A DNA stretch of 64,000 nucleotides. Source: Clostridiales bacterium (GTDB taxonomy: Bacteria > Bacillota > Clostridia > Oscillospirales > Acutalibacteraceae). Below, piece after piece: positions 8,411 to 17,000 of the stretch. The notes beneath the pieces were generated by a model. That model was not told the DNA's origin. It searched no databases and saw nothing but the letters and a program-made list of their open reading frames with translations. Made by a program: the position numbers and the translations under genes. The stretch lies in NCBI GenBank assembly GCA_019422525.1, contig JAHZDE010000001.1:372001-436000 (forward strand). The letters are read 5' to 3'. Positions within the stretch are counted from its first letter, which is position 1. Every line of letters begins with the position of its first letter.

Positions 8411-9112
8411 ATGAGCCTGATTGCAGTGGTGGAGGATGACGCCAGCATCCGCAAATTGATTTTATATGCGCTGAAAAATAACGGGTATGAAACCTGTGGC
8501 TTCGAATGTGGTGCGGATTTTTTTGAAGCCATTTCTTCCCGGGTCCCCGATTTGGTGCTTTTGGACATTATGCTGCCTGATATGGACGGCGTGGAAATTC
8601 TGCGCCGGCTGCGGAAAGGCAGTGCGACTGAGCAGATTCCGGTGATGATGATTACCGCTATGGGAACGGAATTTGATAAAGTCAATGCGCTGGACTCCGG
8701 TGCGGATGATTATATGACGAAGCCTTTTGGCGTAATGGAAATGTTGTCCCGGGTGCGGGCACTTTTGCGTCGGACTTCTTCGGTAAAAACAGACGCTCAT
8801 GAAGATGCGGTGCTTTCAGAAGGCGGCGTGGAAATGGATACCCGGCGTCATCTGGTGCGAGTGGATGGACAGGAAGTCACGCTGGCCTATAAAGAGTTTG
8901 AATTGCTGCACTATTTTTTGCAAAACAAGGGAATTGTCCTTAGCCGTGAGCAGCTGATGCAGACAGTGTGGGGATTTGACTATGAAGGTGAAAGCCGCAC
9001 GGTAGATATGCACATCAAAACCCTGCGCCAAAAACTGGGACGAGGTGGCGAACTGATTCAAACCGTCCGGGGTGTGGGATATAAACTGGAAAGCAGGGAG
9101 AAAACCGTATGA
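8411..9112 (+). CDS. phoP: Phosphate-type response regulator (OmpR/PhoB family)
   Basis: A 233-aa two-component DNA-binding regulator. The receiver domain (about 1-120) has the acidic pocket E8-D9-D10, phospho-acceptor D52 (in L-L-D-I-M-L-P-D), and a conserved K in T-K-P-F. The C-terminal winged helix (about 130-230) has the OmpR-type ending S-R-T-V-D-M-H-I-K-T-L-R-Q-K-L and R-G-V-G-Y-K-L. The position after pstSCAB-phoU marks it as the PhoP/PhoB activator of the upstream Pho boxes. Its stop overlaps the phoR start (ATGA). Confidence 0.92.
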   Translation: MSLIAVVEDDASIRKLILYALKNNGYETCGFECGADFFEAISSRVPDLVLLDIMLPDMDGVEILRRLRKGSATEQIPVMMITAMGTEFDKVNALDSGADDYMTKPFGVMEMLSRVRALLRRTSSVKTDAHEDAVLSEGGVEMDTRRHLVRVDGQEVTLAYKEFELLHYFLQNKGIVLSREQLMQTVWGFDYEGESRTVDMHIKTLRQKLGRGGELIQTVRGVGYKLESREKTV

Positions 9113-10800
9113 AACGCCGAATTTATTGGAGCCTTTGCCTGATTTCCCTGGCCGCATTGCTTCTCAGCACTGCGGCTTCTCTTTCTCTGTATTACCATTT
9201 TTATCAAGAACAGAGCCAGACTGATTTGATGCGGCAATGTGTGGCCCTTTCTGCGGGCGCACAGTCTTCTGGTGATGCAGTGGCGTTTTTGGAAGCTTAT
9301 GAGCCTAATGATGAAGAAATCCGAATTACCCTTTTGAATGAAAAAGGGGAAGTGTTGTTCGATTCACAAGCGGATTCCAGCCATATGGAGAATCATCAAA
9401 ATCGCCCTGAATTTCAGCAGGCTTTGAAAAACGGAAAAGGGCAAGATTCCCGAATTTCGAATACTGTGGGAATTTCTACCTATTACTATGCTGTGCGCTG
9501 TGGTTCTGATATGGTATTGCGTTTAGGACGGGATAACCGAAATATTTTTGGCGTATTCCTTCAGATTTTCCCCTTGGATTTGCTTTCCTGTGGAATTCTG
9601 TTTATTGCCAGCGTGTTTATTGCCAGAATGGTAACCAAGCGGATTGTTACGCCCCTTACCAAAGCAGCCGATAATTTGGAAGCCTTGCCGGAAACGGGAA
9701 GTTATGACGAGCTGGAGCCTTTCCTCATTAAAATTCGCCATCAAAACCGGACAATTCGCCGCCAGCTTCGGGAAATCCAAGAGGATCGGGATACCATTAC
9801 CATGATTCTGGAAAATATGCAGGAAGGTATGGTCATTCTCAATGGGGAAAAGAAAATTCTTTCGGTGAACCGCAGTGCGATGAATTTTCTCCAGCCGGCC
9901 GAGCATAATCCTGTTGGGAAGCCAATGGTATCCTTGTCGCGGAATATGGAACTACTGGATGCAGTGGAAAAAGCCCATGAAGGGACAGCAGGTTCTGGTA
10001 TTTTGGAGCACGGTTCTCAAAAGCTCCGCTATTTTGTCAATCCGGTGTTGGCGGGGCAGGCTGTAGGCGGTGTGATTGTACTGGTGATGGATGTAACGGA
10101 ACAGTACAAAGCCCAGAAAGAACGGGAAGATTTCTCCGCCAATGTTTCCCATGAATTAAAGACGCCGCTGACTACCATTTCAGGCTTTGCAGAAATGATG
10201 AAGAGCGGAATGGTGCGGGAAGAGGAAGAGGTAAAAGACTTCTCCTCGATGATTTATATTGAAGCCAGAAGACTGCTCAGCCTGATTGACGATATTATGC
10301 GGTTGTCTAAAATTGAGGAAGGTCGCGAAACATTCAGTGAACCGGTGGCACTTCTGCAATTGGCAAAAGAAGCGGCTTCTCTGCTGGAAACAGAAGCAGA
10401 AAAACGCAATATTGAAATTGTGGTGCAGGGAGACAATGTGACGGTTCCGGGAAATGCCACTATGCTGTATGAGATGATACGCAATCTTTGCGAAAACGCC
10501 GTAAAGTATAATGTGGATGGCGGAAAAGTCTGGATAACCGTAAAAACCCAGCCTGATGCCCATATTTCGCTGTGTGTGAAGGATACGGGAATCGGAATTC
10601 CCAGAAAGGACCACGAGCGAATTTTTGAGCGTTTTTATCGTGTGGATAAGAGCCGTTCCAAGCAGACGGGAGGCACCGGTCTGGGGTTGTCCATTGTGAA
10701 ACATATTGTCGAGAGGCACCATGGAAAAATCCGTTTGCAAAGCCAGGAAGGAAAAGGGACCACTATGGAAATTATTCTTCCTGAAAAAGTTGGCATGTAA
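9109..10800 (+). CDS. phoR: Phosphate sensor histidine kinase PhoR
   Basis: A 563-aa membrane sensor kinase. TM1 lies near 8-30, followed by an extracytoplasmic sensor segment and TM2 near 150-170, then a HAMP-like linker and a PAS domain (about 225-330). The dimerisation/phosphorylation motif is V-S-H348-E-L-K-T-P-L. The ATPase domain has the N box N-L-C-E-N-A-V-K-Y, G1 D-T-G-I-G-I, F box F-E-R-F-Y-R-V and G2 G-G-T-G-L-G-L-S-I. It partners with the overlapping upstream regulator. A bidirectional terminator closes the operon at 10822-10860. Confidence 0.92.
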   Translation: MKRRIYWSLCLISLAALLLSTAASLSLYYHFYQEQSQTDLMRQCVALSAGAQSSGDAVAFLEAYEPNDEEIRITLLNEKGEVLFDSQADSSHMENHQNRPEFQQALKNGKGQDSRISNTVGISTYYYAVRCGSDMVLRLGRDNRNIFGVFLQIFPLDLLSCGILFIASVFIARMVTKRIVTPLTKAADNLEALPETGSYDELEPFLIKIRHQNRTIRRQLREIQEDRDTITMILENMQEGMVILNGEKKILSVNRSAMNFLQPAEHNPVGKPMVSLSRNMELLDAVEKAHEGTAGSGILEHGSQKLRYFVNPVLAGQAVGGVIVLVMDVTEQYKAQKEREDFSANVSHELKTPLTTISGFAEMMKSGMVREEEEVKDFSSMIYIEARRLLSLIDDIMRLSKIEEGRETFSEPVALLQLAKEAASLLETEAEKRNIEIVVQGDNVTVPGNATMLYEMIRNLCENAVKYNVDGGKVWITVKTQPDAHISLCVKDTGIGIPRKDHERIFERFYRVDKSRSKQTGGTGLGLSIVKHIVERHHGKIRLQSQEGKGTTMEIILPEKVGM

Positions 10801-10821
10801 AAGACATTTTGAATAATAAAA

Positions 10822-10860
10822 AACAGCCTTAGGCCATTTGTTTACCTAAGGCTGTTTTTA
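10822..10860. terminator. Bidirectional terminator after phoR
   Basis: A 12-bp stem AACAGCCTTAGG (10822-10833) / CCTAAGGCTGTT (10845-10856) is flanked by A-rich and T-rich tracts. It can end phoR rightward and the convergent isomerase gene leftward. Confidence 0.85.
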
Positions 10861-10880
10861 TTTAGTTTAAGATGGAAGTA

Positions 10881-11540
10881 TTAGGAAATGCGTCCAGTTT
10901 CCAAAATAATCGGAATATTGGGAAGAGTATTTTCCATGTAAGAGTCGTATTCTTTCTTCCAGCGGGCATTTTTAACAACGCTCCCTAAATAACCTCTCAA
11001 GCTCTGTAGATTTTTCAAATTATCCTGGTCAGAAATAGAAGGGTCAGGCTGCCAAGAGCAAGTGCAGTTTCGGCAGTTAGCCATTTTTATCAGCCGACGG
11101 GTACTTTCTGGGGTATCCGTCAAGGTACCAGGCAAACATAGAACCTGTATTTCCATATCAAAAATATTGGCCATGTCGCAGATAGTACGCAATTCCTGAG
11201 CAGCGGTATTGAAAATGGAATAAGTTCCCTCGGCAGAAGGAATAGGTGTTGGCAAAATCCGAACAAATTGTGCATGCAGTGCAAAGGCACAGTCCATTAC
11301 CGGCATAAATAATTCCTGAATATCACGTTTACTTCCCAATGCATAGTGGGAAAGCAGAGAGACGGGGGTTAAATTAGCCCGCACAGCATCCCAATAAGCA
11401 CTGGTAGCCTCCTGGGTATGTCCTGCATGAAGATGGTCCACATCGTCCCATTCAATTCCAGCGGCACCAGCTTCACCAGCCAAGGCCAGCAAATCTTTAG
11501 TCGGGATATTGGGATATTGTATCATGGAAAAAACAACCAT
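10881..11540 (-). CDS. Sugar phosphate isomerase/epimerase-like (AP-endonuclease-2 TIM barrel)
   Basis: A 219-aa protein resembling the xylose-isomerase-like TIM-barrel superfamily. It has G-A-A-G-I-E-W-D-D, an L-L-S-H-Y segment, and P-I-I-L-E-T-G-R near the C-terminus. It is shorter than the usual 250-290 aa, and the expected metal-binding Asp/His of the late strands are not obvious, so activity is uncertain. It has its own promoter (11613-11641) and is not linked to a sugar operon. The function is inferred from fold only. Confidence 0.6.
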   Translation of the reverse strand: MVVFSMIQYPNIPTKDLLALAGEAGAAGIEWDDVDHLHAGHTQEATSAYWDAVRANLTPVSLLSHYALGSKRDIQELFMPVMDCAFALHAQFVRILPTPIPSAEGTYSIFNTAAQELRTICDMANIFDMEIQVLCLPGTLTDTPESTRRLIKMANCRNCTCSWQPDPSISDQDNLKNLQSLRGYLGSVVKNARWKKEYDSYMENTLPNIPIILETGRIS

Positions 11541-11612
11541 TTTGAATCGTCCGCTCCTTTACGTATAGAATTGCAACCATATCTATAACGATTATATACA
11601 TTATTTATGGCT

Positions 11613-11641
11613 ATTATATCACAACGACCATTCATATTCAA
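11613..11641 (-). promoter_or_regulatory. Promoter for isomerase-like gene
   Basis: Minus strand: TTGAAT (11636-11641), 17 bp, TATAAT (11613-11618). The rest of the 257-bp AT-rich gap to 11797 holds this promoter and the divergent one at 11716-11744. Confidence 0.6.
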
Positions 11642-11715
11642 GCAAAACACCTATAATTTTATATTTTTCATAGCGGAAAGCAGATAGTTTTTACAGATAT
11701 TTTATGAGGAAGCAG

Positions 11716-11744
11716 TTGCCATTCTTTTGAGAATAGGATATGAT
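11716..11744 (+). promoter_or_regulatory. Promoter for small lipoprotein
   Basis: TTGCCA (11716-11721), 17-bp spacer and TATGAT (11739-11744), about 50 bp before the lipoprotein start. Confidence 0.55.
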
Positions 11745-11797
11745 AAAAAAAACGCTGTTTACAGAAAAAACGGTCGAAGGAAAGAGGAGAAGAATGT

Positions 11798-12232
11798 ATG
11801 AGCGGGAAATGGATGGGAATTTTGCTGGCATCGGTTCTTTTTATAAGTGGCTGTGGAATGGAAGATCACAATGGAGATATATCGGATGTATCAGAAACAG
11901 AAAGCGAACTTTCTTCTCAGATTAGGGTATATGATTGTACCGGTGAATGGGAAATGACAGGTGCCAGCCTTAATGGGCTGGGAATTACACTGGAAAAGGC
12001 CCAAGAAGAACTGGGAGGCAGTATGTCTTTTACATTGAAAAAGGATGGCTCTTTTTATGCACAAATTGATAATGCGTCTGTAGATGGATTGTGGTATCAG
12101 GATGAAAATAAAATTCAACTGATTATGAGCAATGGCGAAAGCAAAGAAATGAAAGCCGGGGATGACACCATTACTATGGAATGGGAAAATATGACTTTGA
12201 TATTTGAAAGAGAATCGGATAAAGAAGGATAA
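11798..12232 (+). CDS. Small secreted lipoprotein of unknown function
   Basis: A 144-aa lipoprotein. The signal sequence is followed by lipobox I-S-G-C (Cys at residue 19), then an acidic Ser/Glu-rich linker and a compact beta-rich domain of about 95 residues that begins with a G-E-W-E-M pattern. The strand pattern (F-T-L-K-K-D-G-S-F-Y, then D-G-L-W-Y) looks like a lipocalin-like fold seen in other clostridial lipoproteins. No specific role can be given. It is monocistronic, between promoter 11716-11744 and terminator 12251-12286. Confidence 0.7.
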   Translation: MSGKWMGILLASVLFISGCGMEDHNGDISDVSETESELSSQIRVYDCTGEWEMTGASLNGLGITLEKAQEELGGSMSFTLKKDGSFYAQIDNASVDGLWYQDENKIQLIMSNGESKEMKAGDDTITMEWENMTLIFERESDKEG

Positions 12233-12250
12233 TGAAGAACTTTTCTTAAA

Positions 12251-12286
12251 AAAACCGCTCTGTATTTTTTTACAGAGCGGTTTTTT
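12251..12286. terminator. Bidirectional terminator
   Basis: Arms AAAACCGCTCTGTA (12251-12264) and TACAGAGCGGTTTT (12271-12284) are perfect, with A and T runs on either side. It serves both the lipoprotein and the convergent MATE gene, whose stop codon begins at its edge. Confidence 0.88.
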
Positions 12287-13653
12287 CATTTTCTATCAGT
12301 AACCGGAACATCATATTTCAATTTTGGCCAAATGGTCAGCAGCATTGTAATGAAGCATGCCCCGCCTCCTATAAAATTGGAAATGGGTTCTGCGAGGAAA
12401 ACGCCATTGACCCCCAAATTTCCCATCATGGGTAATAAGAGTGTAAGCGGAATAACAATAATAGCCTTTCGGAAAAGGGAGAAAAATACAGCTTGCCGCG
12501 AACATCCCAATGCAAGATAGGTAGATTGCCCAGAGAATTGCAGAGACATCATGAAAAAGCCAAAAAAGTATATATGCATGGCAGGAATTCCCTTTTCAAT
12601 CAAGGTGGGGTCGCTGTTAAAAAGATGGATGAATTGAGCGGGCAGAATTAGAATTAACAGCCAGGCAACCAATGTATAAAGGATACAGATGATAGCAGTA
12701 AAACGGATTCCCTGTCGCACCCGGGTGTATTTTCCGGCACCATAGTTGAAGCCCATAACTGGTTGTGCGCCATTGGTAATTCCGTTTACCGGTAAGGTCA
12801 AAATTTCCCGAACCGAATTGATAACGGTCATAATACCAATGTACAAATCACCGCCATAAATAGAAAGAGTAAAATTACACACCATTTGGACAGAACCATT
12901 GGTAACCGCCATAATAAAACCGGAAAGGCCTAAGCTGGTAATTTCCCGAATAATACGGAAATTGAGGCGCATAGAAGGAACGGATAAACGGTAAATCGTT
13001 CGCTTTCCGGTGAGAAATACAAGAACCCACAATGCAGAAAGTCCTTGAGAAATGACGGTGGCTAAAGCAGCTCCGGATACGCCCATATTGAATACGAATA
13101 TAAATATGGGGTCGAGAATCAGGTTGACAATGGCGCCTACCAAGACTGTCAACATTCCGGTGCGGCCAAAGCCTTGGGAATTGATAAAGCTGTTCATGCC
13201 AAGGCTTATCATGACAAATACAGTGCCGATTAAATAAATTTCCAGATAACTGTTCGCATAGGGAAAAGTATCTTCACTGGCGCCGAAAGCATATAAAATA
13301 GGCTCCTTAAAAAGAAAACAAACAACCGTCAAAACAATACCGGAAATGAGTAATGTGGAAAAGGAGTTGCCCATAATTTTAATGGCTCGTTCATGTTCCC
13401 CCTTCCCGCGGGCGATGGAGCACAGTGGAGCGCCTCCCATACCAAACAAGTTGGCAAAAGCTGAAATCATGGAAATAATGGGAAAAGTAAGTCCCAGTCC
13501 CGTCAAGGCAGTTGTGGAGGCGTCAGGTAGATGTCCAATATAGATACGGTCTACAACGTTATATAGGACGTTAATAATTTGTGCTAATGTCATGGGAAGA
13601 GCAAGGCTCATAATATTTTTAGCAACACTGCCTTGAGAAAAATCGTTTTTCAA
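12286..13653 (-). CDS. MATE-family efflux transporter (MepA-like)
   Basis: A 455-aa, 12-helix cation/drug exporter. The opening S-Q-G-S-V-A-K-N-I-M-S-L-A-L-P-M-T and then V-D-R-I-Y-I-G-H resemble the MepA branch, so it is not a recent copy of the MATE at 2435-3775. It uses a TTG start with GGAG about ten bases upstream, behind a clear promoter (13689-13717). Transported compounds are unknown. Confidence 0.9.
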   Translation of the reverse strand: MKNDFSQGSVAKNIMSLALPMTLAQIINVLYNVVDRIYIGHLPDASTTALTGLGLTFPIISMISAFANLFGMGGAPLCSIARGKGEHERAIKIMGNSFSTLLISGIVLTVVCFLFKEPILYAFGASEDTFPYANSYLEIYLIGTVFVMISLGMNSFINSQGFGRTGMLTVLVGAIVNLILDPIFIFVFNMGVSGAALATVISQGLSALWVLVFLTGKRTIYRLSVPSMRLNFRIIREITSLGLSGFIMAVTNGSVQMVCNFTLSIYGGDLYIGIMTVINSVREILTLPVNGITNGAQPVMGFNYGAGKYTRVRQGIRFTAIICILYTLVAWLLILILPAQFIHLFNSDPTLIEKGIPAMHIYFFGFFMMSLQFSGQSTYLALGCSRQAVFFSLFRKAIIVIPLTLLLPMMGNLGVNGVFLAEPISNFIGGGACFITMLLTIWPKLKYDVPVTDRK

Positions 13654-13688
13654 AGTTTTTCAGCTCCGATTTTAAAACTTTTTCTTTT

Positions 13689-13717
13689 ATTATACTTCTT
13701 TCTACAAAAATGTACAA
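13689..13717 (-). promoter_or_regulatory. Promoter for second MATE gene
   Basis: Minus strand: TTGTAC (13712-13717), 17 bp, TATAAT (13689-13694). Confidence 0.6.
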
Positions 13718-13916
13718 GCAACGCTTTGAGAAGCTCGCTTTATCTCGTTTCGAAACGACAAAATGGTAGTTAATTGGAAAAATATAATGAAATATTTAGA
13801 AATATATAATACAAACATTAGCTTTTGAGTTTTGTTTTTTTATCCCTTATCATGTATAGTATCAAAAATAATTACAGATTATATAAAAAATATTAGGTTT
13901 TTTAGAAATAAAATTG

Positions 13917-13945
13917 TTGATTTCTCCCAAATAAAAGGTTATAAT
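13917..13945 (+). promoter_or_regulatory. Promoter for the GH84 gene
   Basis: TTGATT (13917-13922), 17 bp, TATAAT (13940-13945), about 100 bp before the TTG start. The 395-bp gap 13654-14048 is very AT-rich and otherwise shows only the divergent MATE promoter. Confidence 0.6.
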
Positions 13946-14048
13946 AAAAGTGAGTTAATGCTGGATAAAATTGTTAGACAGAAAGCAGGTGATAAAAAGG
14001 AGATTTTAAAATTGTAAAAAGGAGTTTTCAGCGTAAGGAGGAAAGATT

Positions 14049-17000
14049 TTGAAGAAATTGTTTAAGCGTGTTATGGGCGCTGTTTTGTCGGTGTGTATTG
14101 CTGCCGCAAGCTTTACCACACTGGGCGTCCAGCCTGTTACTGTGCAGGCCGCAATGACAAACTTGGCGTTAAACAAAACGGCAACGGCCAGTGATGTAGA
14201 GTCCGGAACCAGTTTTACAGCCGATTTGGCAGTGGACGGAAATACTGGTACCCGCTGGGCGACCAATGCCGACAATGCCGGTACCAGTCCCAAGTGGCTG
14301 CAAATTGATTTTGGCAAGTCTATCACTTTTGATATGGTAGATATTTCCTGGGAGCAGAAGAATATCGTTCAGTATAAGCTGGAAGTTTCTGACAATGCCA
14401 GCGACTGGACAACCGTATTCGAGCGTAATTCCACGCCGGCCACTACAGACGAGAGTGTAACTCTGTCGGCTCCGGCCGTTGGCCGTTATCTGCGGGTATA
14501 TGTCACTCGTTATGACAAGGCTGATTGGAAATCTGTTTCCATTTATGAAATTGCAGTGTACAATTCCAAGGACGAAGGCCCTGTGGAATCTACTGGCAAC
14601 TACACCATTTATCCTACCCCCCAAAAGGTTACAGATGAAGAGGGAACCATTACCCTTACTGACACCGTGAATGTCATTAAGGGCGACGGAATCGATGCCG
14701 TTACCAAAAACCGCATTGATGAAGTTCTGACCGACAATGGCCTGACTCCTTCCTACAGCGATGCATCTGCAGAGGATAAGACCAACCTGTATGTTGGTGT
14801 GAACAATTCCGGTGATGCTGCCGATACTTATGAAGGCGTACCGAAAGAGGTCTTTACCGAAGGCGCCAACAAGTATGATATGCATGTGGTCAAAGTATTT
14901 GCCGATGGCGATATCGTTATTTTGGGCAAAGACAGCGATGCAGCTTATTATGGCCTGGCTACCCTGAACCTGATGCTGGAACAGACCACCGACCGGAAAA
15001 TGAAGATTTCTACTTTTGAAGATTACTCTTTCCAAAAGTACCGCGGCTGCGTGGAAGGCTATTATGGATATCCTTGGAGCGTCGAAGGAACCATGAGCTG
15101 GTTCGACTTTGCAAAGCGGTATAAGATGAACATTTTCCTCTATGGCCCCAAGACCGATCCCTATCATTTGGGACAGTGGGACGAGGATTATCCTGAGACC
15201 GTTACCGAAGAGGAAGCGGCCATTGGTATCCGTACTCGTGGCGAAATGCAGCAGTTTGCAAAAAAAGCCGCAGAGTGCAATGTGGACTTCGTGTGGGTAG
15301 CACATCCCGCCATGAAGAAGCCCATCGATTTCAGCAATGAACAGACTGTTGACGAAGGCGTCACACGCCTGATGAACAAGTTTGCCGATATGTACGAGCT
15401 GGGTGTCCGTCAGTTTGGTATTTTCGTGGACGATATTTCCAGTTCTCAGGCTGCCAGCACCTGCGACATGCAGATTTATATGCTGAATCAGGTACAGAAT
15501 AAGTTGTATGAGACATATAACGGCGACGGCGCTGCCGAAGAAGACAAGGTAAAGCCCTTGTTCTTTACTCCTGCCTGGTACACTACCAGCACCAGCGGCG
15601 CTTCCAGCTATATGCCCAGATTTAAGAATGTACATAAGGACATTGAAATTTGCTTTACCGGCAATGACGTGTTCTCCAGCATCAGCAATTCTTCTGCATC
15701 TACCTTTAAAAACTGGATTGGTCGCGACCCGGTCCTGTGGTGGAATTATCCTGTAAACGACAATGTGGATAATGTGTACTATACCAATCCTATTAACTAT
15801 TATTATGGCTTGGATTCCAACCCCACCAGTTTGAAGGGCGTTTTGTCCAACCCTATGAACTATTCCGAATCTTCCAAAGTCGCATTCTTCGGTATTGCTG
15901 ACTATACTTGGAACCCTCGGGCCTTTAATGCCACGGAGAACTGGGAAAACTGCTTTGACGGTATCTTCCCGGATGACCCCGAAATGGCCCATGCACTGAA
16001 GGTGGCTTATGGAAGCCTGAACAATAAGTATGAACCTTCCGATTTGACCAGACTGTATGCCCAGTATGGCAGCGGAAATAAAACTGCAGCAGCCAGCTTG
16101 ATGGATAAAATGTATGAAATCGTGGCTTCCATCGAAAAGCTGGAAACTTTGAAGAATAGTGATGATCCCGTTGATCGCCTGCTGGTCAAAGAAGCACAGC
16201 CGGCTTTCAACAAGTTGTATGATATGGCAGCTGCTATCGGTGGTGCTATGGCAGTCATTTCTTCCGATGACCCGTTGGTACAAACTCATGGTTATTATCT
16301 GGCAAAGGCTGCTTATGAGCGCCTGAGTGTATACCGCAACCCCCGTTATCAGATTATTGCATTGGAAGGCTCCGGTGCAGATATCTATTACAGCACTTGG
16401 CAGGCAGAACCTTCTAACGGAAAGATGAAGGATTTCGTGGAAACTGCCATGAATGCCATTAAGGACTTTGATGTAGCTTCTCTGGATACCAGCGCAGCAA
16501 GCGTCCAGAAAGTAGAAATTGTTCCCAGTGAGGGTGTGGAAGTCCGTCAGGGAACCACTTATCAGTTTACTGCAAATGTTACGGCCGACGGTGAGAACCT
16601 GAACGATGTGATTTGGTCTGTAGAAGATAATACCGGCGAAGGCACTTTCATGTCCTATAACGGTGTTCTGACAATGGATACCAATGAGCTTTCTCCCACT
16701 GTAACGGTCAAGGCTGTTTCCGCTTATGACAACACGGTTTCTGCTACTGTCCAAGTAAAAGTAACCGACCGCGTATATGTTGATCCCACCATCCCGACCA
16801 ACCAGGCTTATGGCGCAACCGTTCTGGGTGCTTCCGGTAATCCCGGCGTTGGCGGCGAACCCGAAAACCTGTTTGATGAAAGTGAAGACGGCTCCAAGTG
16901 GTGCCCCGGCGATAACACCCGGTATAATCATTGGGTAGCCTTTGATCTGGGCAAAGAGAAGACCATCTCTACCTGGCAGCTGGTTAATGCAGGTGTAGAG

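Noticed and set aside
2435..13653. The two MATE genes as a recent duplication
   Set aside because: Their N-terminal signatures and internal sequences differ clearly; they belong to different MATE branches.
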